Assembly: GCA_947494715.1 (NCBI GenBank)
Contig: CANLWG010000022.1
Coordinates: 1-64,000, forward strand
Length of the DNA: 64,000 nucleotides
Source: an uncultured Flavobacteriaceae bacterium
Lineage (GTDB): Bacteria; Bacteroidota; Bacteroidia; Flavobacteriales; Flavobacteriaceae
Direction of reading: 5' to 3'
A program made the translations under genes and the position numbers. Shown piece after piece: positions 17,796 through 26,690 of this stretch (position 1 is the first letter of the stretch; every line of letters starts with the position of its first letter). The notes beneath the pieces were generated by a model that saw only the letters and a list, made by a program, of their open reading frames with translations, did not search any database and had not been told where the DNA came from.

Positions 17796-18016
17796 TGGCC
17801 GTGGCTGTTGCAGAAGTAGTCTGCACGCAGGATATTGAACAAGTAGGCTTATTTTTACGGAGTCTTAAAGAGAACCGGTCTCGGTTGGATTTGCAGGAGA
17901 AAAATGGTCAGGTAGCTTTGGAAAGTATCTATAATGGTCTTGAAAATGCCAAGAGAGGGTTTCCCACCTCCTTTCTTAAGGTACTCCTGCCCGTATTCTA
18001 AGGTTTATCCAAATTT

Positions 18017-19009
18017 TTAAGCTGCAAATTTATATATGTCCACATATGGAGATTTTCTTCGGGCAACCGCGAAGATTCTGCTGACCAGTTTATTTCTAAT
18101 GACGTTCAAGGTAGCCATTTTTGATTTTCCTTCACCTACTCTGCGGTTGTAATAGGTCTTCATCTCCGCATTATGTAAAATGGCCGTTGCAGCAGCTTGG
18201 GAGAGCAGGCATTTGATTTGCCGATTGCCTAAAGTGCTCACCCTGGTCTTGCCCTTGTAGCTGATTCCCGAACGGTGTTCGAACGGTGCAATTCCGGCAT
18301 AGCAAGCAAACTGTCTCCAGGTATTGAAGGCCTCAAAGTTATTGGTCCGTGCAATCAATGTGGAGGCTAGGATGAGTCCTACTCCTTTGATCGATCTGAT
18401 GTTCCGATGTGTCTGTTCCAGACTTTCATCCTCTTCGATGAGGGTTTTAAGCTGTTTTTCAATTGTTCTTAGCTGTTCTTCGAGTACCATGATCATCCGC
18501 TGTGAAGACTCTCGGATCAAAGGATCTCCTTCCGGGCCCAACACAGCCTTCATTTCGGTCAGTGACGCTTTGTGCGCAGCGGCCTGCCGAACCAGTTTCG
18601 AACGATAGGTAAGCAATGTTCGGAGTTTTAAAATGGATCTTGCCGGCAGGTCATACGGTTTTAACTCCTCCCGATAGAGATACGCATACCTGGCTATTCC
18701 CTCTGCATCGATCTTGTCGTTCTTTCCCCTGCGTATCCCCAGAGACCGCTTGATCTGAAGGCCGGAGACCAGATGATAGGTGATGGTCCTCTCCTGCAGG
18801 AAGGCACATGGACCAAGGGAATAAATCCCAGTATGTTCAAAGCAGAAAACCGGAGCTGCTTCACTGGAACCGCTTTGCTTACCGACCCAATTGAGCAATG
18901 CATCGAATCCACTTTGAGAGTTGGCAAAGACCTTGTGGGCCTTTAGGTGATACAGACTCACATCCAAGGTGTTCTTGGATACGTCGATACCGACAAATTC
19001 TTTTTTCAT
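18017..19009 (-). CDS. IS110-family transposase (DEDD/serine recombinase)
   Basis: 330 residues, normal for IS110 (IS621 is about 326). N-terminal RuvC-like DEDD domain with GIDVSK (D9), E58 in CFEHTGIY, and D98/D101 in GKNDKIDAEG; C-terminal Transposase_20 domain with IKGVGLILAST and the serine-containing RSGISYKGKT (S247). All expected catalytic residues are present and the frame is open, so it may be active. The short downstream end and long upstream non-coding end fit the IS110 subgroup, in which the upstream end encodes a bridge RNA. Confidence 0.92.
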   Translation of the reverse strand: MKKEFVGIDVSKNTLDVSLYHLKAHKVFANSQSGFDALLNWVGKQSGSSEAAPVFCFEHTGIYSLGPCAFLQERTITYHLVSGLQIKRSLGIRRGKNDKIDAEGIARYAYLYREELKPYDLPARSILKLRTLLTYRSKLVRQAAAHKASLTEMKAVLGPEGDPLIRESSQRMIMVLEEQLRTIEKQLKTLIEEDESLEQTHRNIRSIKGVGLILASTLIARTNNFEAFNTWRQFACYAGIAPFEHRSGISYKGKTRVSTLGNRQIKCLLSQAAATAILHNAEMKTYYNRRVGEGKSKMATLNVIRNKLVSRIFAVARRKSPYVDIYKFAA

Positions 19010-19205
19010 CTTATCTTTGATTTTAGTAGTTAGCTGCCTGTGGACTAAGACTCTTAATAGACCTCGAAGTCTAAAATTCCAATTGGTCGCAGGCAGTTTT
19101 CAATTTAAAGGATGGGACTAATACAGGCAATGGATCTTATCTAGCCGCAGGCAAAGTTCACCCATCCTTTTCCATTGAAATTTACTCTAACTAATGATAA
19201 AACAA
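19010..19205 (-). ncRNA. Candidate IS110 bridge RNA region
   Basis: About 190 non-coding bases upstream of the IS110 transposase, the position and size of the bridge-RNA-encoding end in the IS110 subgroup. It is dense in stem-forming pairs: 19098-19116 with 19161-19180 (tttcaat...aaggatggg), ctgcctg at 19034-19040 with caggcag at 19090-19096, and agacctcgaagtct near 19060. Guide loops were not assigned. Evidence is position plus structure, not a covariance match. Confidence 0.4.
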
Positions 19206-19243
19206 ACCTAAGAGCCGGCAGGCAGGAAACGCTAGGCTTATTT

Positions 19244-19912
19244 TCAGTTTCTAGAAATCGTGCCTATTTCCAAGGCCGCACCGGCAGGGCGTACCGGACT
19301 GTCCCGTAGATTCCGGTGGTGTTTCTCCACGCGCTTCAGCTCGTGCGCAGGAGCTGAGACATGTCCGGGGGATACGGTTCCCCCGTTTTCTTCCGACACT
19401 TTCTTCAAGTGGCCGTCTATCGTAGTGGCCGGCATTTTCGGGACTACGCTTTCCATTGACGCGTTCGCCTTTATCGGGGCCGAATCCACCGCCTGGGAAT
19501 GGCCGGACACCATCCCGCTGTCGACACAAAGGGTAAATACCTTGTTGAACAATTTCTCAAAAAGGGATGCCGGATAAAGTTGCCTCGTCCTGCTGATCGT
19601 CAAGTACCATGGCAGTTCCTCGTCCAGGTCATAGCCCAGAAAGTAGAGCACGTCCATTCGCATACTGCAATGTTCCACCAGTTTTCGGTCGGAGGTTACG
19701 TTCTCAAGATATCCCGTGAGCAGTAGCTTAAAGAAGACCACGGGGTCGATCGAGGGGTTGCCGGTCCTGCCATAAAGGTCTTTCGTATCCCTGTAAAGAA
19801 AACTCAGGTCGAGCGTTTCGCGGAGCCTTCTGTAAAGATTTTCCTTTGGGATTCGGTCCGACAGCTGGAAACTGAGGAAGAGTTTTTCGGTATAGTTCTT
19901 TCTGCCTTGCAT
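19244..19912 (-). pseudogene. Truncated IS1182-family transposase
   Basis: 222 residues of the N-terminal region: the DUF772-like segment (KLLLTGYLENVTSDRKLVEHCS ... FLGYDLDEELPW) and the start of the DDE domain (VDSAPIKANAS, containing the first catalytic Asp). Related transposases run to about 450-550 residues; here the frame ends at ISRN-stop, just where family members continue toward the second catalytic Asp, so it cannot be active. The junction falls at the edge of the IS110 element. Start codon and leader match the partial element at the left edge of the window. Confidence 0.8.
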
Positions 19913-19992
19913 ACCTTTAATTTACGGATTTCCGCACTTTGGTAAAAGCAAAAACTGATGTTTATCGGAGTTCTGCAACAGCCACGAACGGT

Positions 19993-21081
19993 TTATCGGA
20001 ACCATATTTTGGTCGTTTTCATTTTTCCATCCACGATCATAACAGTTGCACTGACTAGAACAACAAAAAATGTTACTCCCAAAATGACCGATGTAGGTGA
20101 TAGAGAATGATAAAAGAACCTACTTAGTCCAAATCCTGTAACACTTCCATAGAGCATTATAGAATGCAATACATAAATAGGCAAGGTCTTTTGCCCGATT
20201 TTTAAGAGCAGCTTGCTTTTGAAATATTGGCGAAAGAGAACAAAAAATGCGAAAACAAACAGTATAACACCTAAACGGGCAAAAAGATAGGTGTTTTGTA
20301 AGGTGTCTTGGAAATATTGTAAACCGATCAATTCCTTAAGGTCCCTGATAATTTCATAGGAGTTGGCCACCAAAACAAATCCCGTACAAACGATGGTTAT
20401 AATTGCGTTCCTATAAAAATTAGGTTTGGTATGGTGATTTGAGAAAACTACCGCTAAAAAGCCACCAAAGGAAGCAAACCCGAACCAAGGTGCTATCGTA
20501 AAGACCGAACCATTCGCCTTTGTAAAATAGTTGGAGAGAAATTCAGGGATGAAAGAATAATCCCATTGGTCGTAACTGGATTTGAAAATAAACAGCAGAA
20601 TGGTCATTGAACACAAAAGCACGGAAAAGACCGCTCTTTTGAATTTAAAGGAAACCAGATAAACCAGTACAATCAATATTATGGACAAACCCAGACATTG
20701 TAATACATGTACTATATCATAAGAATCGTTGATACCCCCTTTAAATACCATAGCGAAGCGTATTTGCAACAGATATCCTATGGCCATGAGCTGAACACCT
20801 CTTTTAATCCCTTTTTTAACCCGGGGGTTAGAAAGACCTTGGTCATATTCCCGCACAAGTAAGAAGGTGAAGATGAAGCCTGAAACTGTAAAGAACAAGG
20901 GCGCCGTAAGCCCGCGAAAATAACTCCAAATGGAAAAAAAAAGGTTACCCTTGTCTCGATATACGTCCGCTAATAGGGCCGTCACGAAATGGCCTTGCAA
21001 CATCATTAAAATTGCCCAAGCTCTAATGGCGTCTATGAAATAAAGTCTGTCGATTTTTTCCCCTTTTGTCATTGTAGCCAT
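19993..21081 (-). CDS. Membrane acyltransferase-like protein (heparan-alpha-glucosaminide N-acetyltransferase/DUF1624-type)
   Basis: 362-residue polytopic membrane protein with about ten helices. The N-terminal DAIRAWAILMMLQGHF motif with a His at the end of the first helix, followed by FTVSGFIFTFLL, is the pattern of the YeiB/HGSNAT/acyltransferase-3 superfamily, which move acetyl groups across membranes onto sugars. Its stop codon lies 7 bases from the IS1182 terminal repeat, so the final residues could have been altered by insertion. Acceptor unknown. Confidence 0.7.
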   Translation of the reverse strand: MATMTKGEKIDRLYFIDAIRAWAILMMLQGHFVTALLADVYRDKGNLFFSIWSYFRGLTAPLFFTVSGFIFTFLLVREYDQGLSNPRVKKGIKRGVQLMAIGYLLQIRFAMVFKGGINDSYDIVHVLQCLGLSIILIVLVYLVSFKFKRAVFSVLLCSMTILLFIFKSSYDQWDYSFIPEFLSNYFTKANGSVFTIAPWFGFASFGGFLAVVFSNHHTKPNFYRNAIITIVCTGFVLVANSYEIIRDLKELIGLQYFQDTLQNTYLFARLGVILFVFAFFVLFRQYFKSKLLLKIGQKTLPIYVLHSIMLYGSVTGFGLSRFFYHSLSPTSVILGVTFFVVLVSATVMIVDGKMKTTKIWFR

Positions 21082-21294
21082 GCAAGGCCCCTATGGCCTA
21101 ATTTGTTTGAGAACGAAGTTACATCCATTATGCCCAACATCACATGAGAAATCGATGAACTTACCAATTTTAAAAATATGTTGACCATCTTGACCCATGC
21201 TAGAGATAGGCCCAAATATTGAACCTTTTTTGGGAATCATTTATCGGCATATTTATAAAGCCAAAAAGTTCGAATAAAGGAATATTATGTCCAT

Positions 21295-21648
21295 TCATTG
21301 GCTATTTTCCGTTATTTCGAAGAAATCCGCACAAATATCTTCGTTTTCAAATAATTCGTAAACATATCCACTGAAGACTACGTTCGCCCCGTCAAACTGA
21401 AAATCATTTGTAGGATTGCAAGGAAGGAACAATCCAAGTGGGCGGCCCTCCACTTTCTCCTCGGGCCCAATGGTATATGAGTTTCCGCAAAAGCCAGGTG
21501 TTGGTCCTTGAATCGTGCGCTTTGCACTGTTTATAGTGGCCACTATCCTTCTGTTCTCTTCTTGAAAACAGCTTGGTTCGGGGTCATCATCAGAGCATTC
21601 GGTAAAGATACTTTGGACAAGGAATAAAATAAACAGTGTTTTAAAAAT
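21295..21648 (-). CDS. Small putative lipoprotein with no conventional start codon
   Basis: The frame open from about 21669 to 21295 encodes a lipoprotein-like N-terminus, IFKTLFILFLVQSIFTECSDDD, then a Cys-containing domain (C in SCFQEE, GFCGNS, LPCNP, DICADF). The best start, by signal-peptide position, is ATT at 21648-21646; no ATG, GTG or TTG is available upstream of the signal peptide, and the first GTG (21543) lies after it. Either ATT is used, or the start codon was mutated and the gene is dead. About 117 residues; no family recognised. It lies just downstream of the LRR gene on the same strand. Confidence 0.55.
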   Translation of the reverse strand: MFKTLFILFLVQSIFTECSDDDPEPSCFQEENRRIVATINSAKRTIQGPTPGFCGNSYTIGPEEKVEGRPLGLFLPCNPTNDFQFDGANVVFSGYVYELFENEDICADFFEITENSQ

Positions 21649-21678
21649 CCGTGCTACTTTTAGGGAAGGCTACGATCC

Positions 21679-22584
21679 TCAATTATCATCCACATCCTCG
21701 AACTTGGTATCCGCCATGCGGGTCCGGGCACCGTTCACATTTCCAAATTCCTTTTTTGCCTCCTCCCGATCATAATCGAACACGAGCATTTTTTTGGTGT
21801 CCATGAACCGAAGGTTCCCGTAGGAATCGAAGCGGTTGTTCTGGATCTGGAATATCTCCAGTCCGGCCAGCTGGCCGAGTTCCCTGGGGATCTCGCCGTC
21901 GAGGCGGTTGTTGGCCATGACCAGTTCCCTTAGATGGACAAGGTTGCCCAGTTCCCTGGGAATGGCGCCTTCCAGGGAATTTTCGAAAAGGCCCAAGTTC
22001 TCCAATCGGGTCAGGTTCCCAAGACTTTCAGGGATCGCCCCCTTGAAATTGTTGCTCGAAAGGTTCAATATTTTAAGCTCACTTAACATGCCTATACTTG
22101 CCGGGATGTTCCCGGTAAGGAAGTTATTGTAAAGGGAAAGTTTCCACAGGCCCTTCATCTTTCCGATATCCTCGGGCAGCTTGCCCCTTATACGGTTCAT
22201 TTCCAGTATCAATATCCTCAATCGGGTCAGCTCCGTGATACTTGCGGGCAGTTCCCCGCTCAGTTCATTAAAGGCAAGGTTAAGTACCGTAAGCCGTTCG
22301 AGGTTGCCTATACTCTCCGGGATATGGCCCACCAAGTTGTTCATGAACAGCTCTATGGCCACCACCTTCCCATCCTTTATCCCGATCCCGTGCCATTCGG
22401 AAACCGGCTTCTCCAGATCCCATATATCCGTCCATTGTCCCCCATTGGTACTTTCATAAAGGTCGACAAGGACCTCCCGGTCGTGCCGGTCGACCGGGTC
22501 CTGGCCGAAGGATCCGACGCTGAACAGACAAAATACGATAAATACACTTTTTTTCCTTCCCAAAAACAACTTCATACGTCCCAT
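21679..22584 (-). CDS. Secreted leucine-rich-repeat protein
   Basis: 301 residues. Signal peptide (about 12-27, ending SFGQ), an N-terminal cap with LVDLYESTNGGQW (plant-like LRR N-cap), then about eight 24-residue repeats of the form LxxLxLxxNxLxGxIPxxIGxL at about 75-260, and a short C-terminal acidic tail. Such plant-type LRR proteins in marine Bacteroidota are thought to mediate adhesion or protein contacts. It sits just downstream of a wrecked paralogue, indicating tandem duplication. Confidence 0.85.
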   Translation of the reverse strand: MGRMKLFLGRKKSVFIVFCLFSVGSFGQDPVDRHDREVLVDLYESTNGGQWTDIWDLEKPVSEWHGIGIKDGKVVAIELFMNNLVGHIPESIGNLERLTVLNLAFNELSGELPASITELTRLRILILEMNRIRGKLPEDIGKMKGLWKLSLYNNFLTGNIPASIGMLSELKILNLSSNNFKGAIPESLGNLTRLENLGLFENSLEGAIPRELGNLVHLRELVMANNRLDGEIPRELGQLAGLEIFQIQNNRFDSYGNLRFMDTKKMLVFDYDREEAKKEFGNVNGARTRMADTKFEDVDDN

Positions 22585-22594
22585 AGCCCTTTAT

Positions 22595-22896
22595 TTAATC
22601 ATCTTCACCCTCGAACAGCGTGTTCGCCGTTCGGACCTCTCCCTGTACCGAAAAATTTCCGGGACTTTTCCTTTTTCTAAGATCTATGATCTCCCCTTCG
22701 AACTCGAACAGGGCCAAATCCGTATTGCCATGGCCGGTCATGGGCGCCGCCCTATCAAGATCGTTGTTCTGGAATTGGCATAACCTAAGCTTTGGTATCG
22801 ATAGGATGCCCTCGGGAATAGTTCCCGAAAACCGGTTCTCGGACAGAATAAGGTAGCGCAGAACGACAGTACTATAGCGTAAAAATGCTTTCCCAT
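22595..22896 (-). pseudogene. Remnant of a second LRR gene
   Basis: ATG at 22896 opens a signal-peptide-like stretch (MGKHFYAIVLSFCATLF) but the LRR tail (LRYLILSENRFSGTIPEG ... FEGEIIDLRKRK ... LFEGEDD-stop at 22595) is in another frame and only one repeat survives. The pieces fit an internal deletion that joined the 5' and 3' ends out of frame. The C-terminal tail resembles that of the intact neighbour (acidic -EDDN/-EGEDD end). Confidence 0.7.
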
Positions 22897-23163
22897 GGGC
22901 CTAAATATATGTCTTACGGTTCGGAATCGACTCTACTTATATATAGAATATGAATTACCTTACAAATAAAACAAAAAAATCGTATCAAGGATAAAGCTTA
23001 TCGGCGAAATGATGTGTAAAGACCGGTCTTTGTTGTGAAAACCCTTTAAGCTGTGGTGAAGGAACATCAAAAAAAGTATCCCCGGGAAAAAGTCCTGTTT
23101 TTCGTTCTATAGGGGAACGCATGCCCTATTTCCTTTCCCAAAGGTTCTTGTATTCCGGGGGCC

Positions 23164-25263
23164 CTATACCTGATATAACCGTCTCGGCCGTGCACTCCTA
23201 TCGAACACCAGGGTGAAGACGGATCCCATGTCCGGTTCGCTTTCCACCTGGATTTGGCCGTTCATGGTCTCCACCTGTGTCCTTACCAAATAAAGGCCCA
23301 TGCCCTTTCCCTTGGAGGCACCGCTCAACCTTCCGTACATATCGAAGATCTTCTTGCGCTTTTCCCGGTTCAGGGCCATTCCCAGCCCGTTGTCCACGAC
23401 CACGATCTCCGCACCGCCCGTCGGGGTAGGCCTCGACGACACCGTGATATGGGGGTCCCTGGTCTCCGCCCTGTAATCTATGGCGTTCGAGATCAGGTTG
23501 AACAGGATATTCGCAAAATAGCTTTTTATCCCGATGAGCTTGGGCGCCTTTGAAAGATTATATTCCACCTTGACATTGTTCGCGAGGATATCGCCTGCCA
23601 GAAGGAGCTCGATATCCTTCAGGATTTCCAACAGGTCCACTTCCTCGAAAGTGTCCCTGGAGACGTTCCGCAGCGAAAGTGCATGGTTCAGGTCCTTGAT
23701 GGTCCTGTCCAGGGCATCCACGGTGGTCCCGATGTGGGCGATGATCTCCCCGTCCCGTTCCCCGTTACGGGGCTCGAAGATATCGACAAGGCTCTGAAGG
23801 GTAGCTATGGGCGCCCTGACATTATGGGAAATGATGTATACGAAGTTCTGTAGGTCGTCATATTGTTTCATTATCCGTTCCTTGGCGTTTTCCAGTACCG
23901 TTACATCCTGTGAGGTTCCGGCCATGCGCACCGGCTTGTTGTGGGTATCATAGAACACCTTGCCCATCTGATGTATGTAGCGTATGTCCCCGTCCCCTAG
24001 GACGATACGGTGTACGATGTCGTGGGGCCGGTCGTTTTCGATGGCGTCCCTTACATCATTGTCGAAGGCTTCCCTGTCCTCCGGGTGGATTATGTCCATG
24101 AGCCCCTGGTAATCGGCCTCGAAGGTCTTGCGATCCTGCCCGAATACCTTGTACAACTGGTCGGACCATTCTATTTTGTTCCCGACCATGTCCCAGTTCC
24201 AGTTGCCCATATTGGCGATCTCCTGGGCCTCTTTCAGGTAGGCCTCGCTTTTTTGGAGCTCCTGTAGGATCTTGACACGACGTGTAACGTCCATACGGTT
24301 CACACTGCAGCCCGTTATTCTACCTTGATTTCCATATATGGGGTTGAAGGACAGTTCATGGTAGGTCGTCCTGCCCTGTTTTTTCATTTCGTATTCTGTC
24401 CGGAAACTCTCCCCTTTAAATGCCCGGTCGTACAGTTTTTTTCTTTTCAGGGTGTTCCTGCCCAGTACGCTTTCCCCTATCTTGGGAACTTTTCCCTGTT
24501 CCTCCGATGTCCTTTTTGAGAATGCCATGTTATGGGCGATAAGATTGTAATCGAGATCGACCGACCATATGGGGTTCGGGGTGTTCTCCAGGATGGAATG
24601 GATGTGCCGGGCCTGCTTTTCCCTTTCCTCGGAATGGAACCGCACCCCCTTGATGATGGGCTTTACAAAAAACTTGTACAGTCCGAAGATGAACAGCACG
24701 AAAAATGCCATCAAGAGCGATACCATATACTTAAAGGTCGCCGTATTTTTTTCGGCATCCGCCCTTAATTCTCCCACTAATCTATCCATACCGTCCATGA
24801 AGCCCTCTTCCCAGGCCCGCAGTTTCGCAGGCCCGGTCGGGTCCAGTTCACCTGGATTCTGTTGTTCCGTAAATCGATACAACTTTTTCCGGTAGAGAGA
24901 AATATCCTCTAATATATTCTTCGTCCCGGGATTCGTGGGTTCTTGGATTCCCAGTTCCCAGTTCCCGTATCGGAGTATTCTCTGGACACTGTCCCATAGC
25001 TCGGTATCCCGATCGATTTCATCATAGGTGGACATATCGACCTGCAGGGCGTATATGTCCGTGATGATTTTTTGGCCGAGTACGCGCTGTCGATTGGCCA
25101 GGTCGATGGTCTTTGAATCGTTTTCCCTGTTTTCTATCAAAAAAAGGATGCATCCTACCAGTATGACCGCGAAGATGGTCGTAATGACGAAGCTGGAGAT
25201 GATTGACCTCCGTATATTGTAAAAGGACAGTGTATCGCTATCGGGGAGTATTTTTATTTTCAT
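23164..25263 (-). CDS. Membrane PAS-domain sensor histidine kinase
   Basis: 699 residues: membrane helix at about 20-43, a periplasmic PilJ-like helical sensor beginning LANRQRVLGQKI (nitrate/nitrite-sensor-like type IV pili transducer motif), second helix near 182-202, two PAS domains (about 215-330 and 345-455, the second with PAC), HisKA-like H-box ISHNVRAP with the phospho-acceptor H480, N-box NLISNAIDYRAE, and G-boxes DNGLGM and GKGMGL. All kinase motifs are intact. Three receiver genes lie immediately upstream on the same strand and are the obvious partners. GC content appears higher than in the sugar locus. Confidence 0.9.
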   Translation of the reverse strand: MKIKILPDSDTLSFYNIRRSIISSFVITTIFAVILVGCILFLIENRENDSKTIDLANRQRVLGQKIITDIYALQVDMSTYDEIDRDTELWDSVQRILRYGNWELGIQEPTNPGTKNILEDISLYRKKLYRFTEQQNPGELDPTGPAKLRAWEEGFMDGMDRLVGELRADAEKNTATFKYMVSLLMAFFVLFIFGLYKFFVKPIIKGVRFHSEEREKQARHIHSILENTPNPIWSVDLDYNLIAHNMAFSKRTSEEQGKVPKIGESVLGRNTLKRKKLYDRAFKGESFRTEYEMKKQGRTTYHELSFNPIYGNQGRITGCSVNRMDVTRRVKILQELQKSEAYLKEAQEIANMGNWNWDMVGNKIEWSDQLYKVFGQDRKTFEADYQGLMDIIHPEDREAFDNDVRDAIENDRPHDIVHRIVLGDGDIRYIHQMGKVFYDTHNKPVRMAGTSQDVTVLENAKERIMKQYDDLQNFVYIISHNVRAPIATLQSLVDIFEPRNGERDGEIIAHIGTTVDALDRTIKDLNHALSLRNVSRDTFEEVDLLEILKDIELLLAGDILANNVKVEYNLSKAPKLIGIKSYFANILFNLISNAIDYRAETRDPHITVSSRPTPTGGAEIVVVDNGLGMALNREKRKKIFDMYGRLSGASKGKGMGLYLVRTQVETMNGQIQVESEPDMGSVFTLVFDRSARPRRLYQV

Positions 25264-25396
25264 GCTATCTTTTATCTCCAGATTATGTAAACGCGGTTTA
25301 AAGCGGTCACGGATATCCTAAGTGCTCCCTGGATCATCCGATCGGAATCGCCAAAAATTCGAGTTTGGCGGAAGGGAAGGGGTATCGGCCCGATAT

Positions 25397-25801
25397 CTAT
25401 GCGGTCATCAGGGAACGGTCGCGTATAAGATCACGTATGACATCCTTTTTGAGCGGCTTGCTGATATAGTACTGCACCAAGGGATGTGTCCTGGCCTTTT
25501 CCCTGTCCCTGGGGTCGATCGAGGAACTCACCATGATAATGTCGGTATGGACGTCGACCCCTGGAAAAAGTGATGCCTTGTCCAGGAACTCGAAACCGCT
25601 CATCTCCGGCATGTTGATATCCAATAGCACCAATAGGCGTTTGTCGCACTTGGGGAGTTCCTCGCGCAATTCTTTCAAGGCCTTCCCCGGATCGGTAAAT
25701 GTTCTGATATCCTTGGCCATTGAAATCTTCTTGACGAGGTGTTTATGGACAAGATTGATGGTGGGGTCATCATCCACTATGAATACGGCATCGTAGGTCA
25801 T
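25397..25801 (-). CDS. Stand-alone receiver (CheY-like response regulator) 1
   Basis: About 134 residues from ATG 25801; an ATG five codons upstream (25816) is also possible. Receiver fold only, no output domain: acidic pocket VDDD, phospho-acceptor Asp in LLDINMPEMSG, S/T switch in MVSSS and the Lys of SKPLK. It is the most divergent of three tandem receivers and nearest to the histidine kinase gene (133 bases upstream of it). Likely a phosphorelay shuttle or protein-contact regulator. Confidence 0.87.
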   Translation of the reverse strand: MTYDAVFIVDDDPTINLVHKHLVKKISMAKDIRTFTDPGKALKELREELPKCDKRLLVLLDINMPEMSGFEFLDKASLFPGVDVHTDIIMVSSSIDPRDREKARTHPLVQYYISKPLKKDVIRDLIRDRSLMTA

Positions 25802-25860
25802 GTTATCTCGCTGCATCTGAATCGTTTTAATGCTTTTACGGATTTGGTAGCGGTATCGTA

Positions 25861-26262
25861 CTATATGGCCCTGTACACGGGTTGCACAATGGCCCTCAAT
25901 CCCTCCATCTTTAAAGGTTTGGTTATAAAGTCCCTGACAAATTGGGGATATTCCCCCGCCCTCGCCCGGTCCTTATCGGAAATGGAAGAGGTCACTATGA
26001 CGACATCGATGTCCGCGGCCAGGTCCTCCTTTACCAGATGTTCCAGAAACTCGAACCCGTTCATCTCGGGCATGTTGATGTCCAACAGGATCAATACGGG
26101 TCCCGATCTTTCCTTTTTGGACCGTAGGTCGTCCAGTGCCTTTTCGGGGTCGGTAAAGGTCCTTGCCCTATCCTCCAGGCCCAGGCCCCTCAACAGTATC
26201 CGATGCAATACGTTCACCATTTCAAAATCGTCGACCAAATAGATCTCGGAATATCGCTCCAT
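25861..26262 (-). CDS. Stand-alone receiver 2
   Basis: 133 residues from ATG 26262, giving MERYSEIYLVDD; the longer open frame to 26364 adds a non-receiver-like N-terminus and is rejected. D11/D12 form the acidic pocket, D61 in LLDINMPEMNG is the phospho-acceptor, T91 and K115 complete the site. It is clearly paralogous to receiver 3 (shared FEMVNVLHR/FEVVNVLHR, FTDPEKA, QFVRDF.TKPLK). No output domain. Confidence 0.87.
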   Translation of the reverse strand: MERYSEIYLVDDFEMVNVLHRILLRGLGLEDRARTFTDPEKALDDLRSKKERSGPVLILLDINMPEMNGFEFLEHLVKEDLAADIDVVIVTSSISDKDRARAGEYPQFVRDFITKPLKMEGLRAIVQPVYRAI

Positions 26263-26690
26263 AATTTTTCTAAATTTAAACTGTTCGTTCTTCAAGTTGG
26301 TCCCTACACATTGGCAGGTCGTCCCATTTTTGAAAAAACCGCGTTCCTTAAGGAAACGGCGCAAATATTATTCAAAACAGCAGGATTTTTCCTATAGGGC
26401 TAACGTAGGAATACACAGAATAGTATGTTTTAACGATTTTTTTGCCCTTTCACCGATGCTCATGGCATCGCCTTGGAAATCCGGCCCGGTCGGATGAAGT
26501 TTTTCCCAGGACCTTTTCAATATATGCATCCCCTGTCCGATAGGATTATCTTTCACGGGGCATATTTAGGTCCATCGGGCAGCCGTTCCGATTGCCGTCC
26601 ATGGCATTATGGTACCCTGTTCCAAAAGTTCGTTTTTCAGGGTCCTATCCAAGGGGATCGGAACCATATGTCGTTCCGCAACGGCCACTT
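26263..26690. other. Gap between receiver genes 2 and 3
   Basis: About 430 bases with no supported gene on either strand and no clear receiver remnant. It presumably holds the promoter of receiver 2; no TAnnTTTG box was identified with confidence. Confidence 0.3.

Larger units (their letters stand above)
17800..19986 (-). mobile_element. Degenerate IS1182-family element carrying an IS110-family insertion
   Basis: A perfect 16-base inverted repeat, cgtggctgttgcagaa at 17800-17815 and its complement at 19971-19986, marks the two ends. Inside the right end is the N-terminal part of an IS1182-type transposase on the reverse strand; the central and C-terminal catalytic parts are missing. An IS110-family element occupies about 18006-19235, so this is a nested structure with loss of the middle of the older element. 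A 12-base repeat (taggcttatttt at 17844 and 19233) lies near the internal borders. Confidence 0.65.

Noticed and set aside
17795-18001. 68-codon plus-strand frame between the IS1182 terminal repeat and the IS110 transposase
   Set aside because: It begins in the terminal inverted repeat, has no ribosome site and no recognisable family; taken as insertion-sequence remnant DNA.
25739-26242. 167-codon plus-strand frame opposite receivers 1 and 2
   Set aside because: It is antisense to two intact receiver genes, and the same antisense pattern recurs opposite the third receiver, as expected of a shadow frame.
26263-26364. N-terminal extension of receiver 2
   Set aside because: The 34 extra residues are not receiver-like, whereas ATG 26262 gives a start matching the paralogue.
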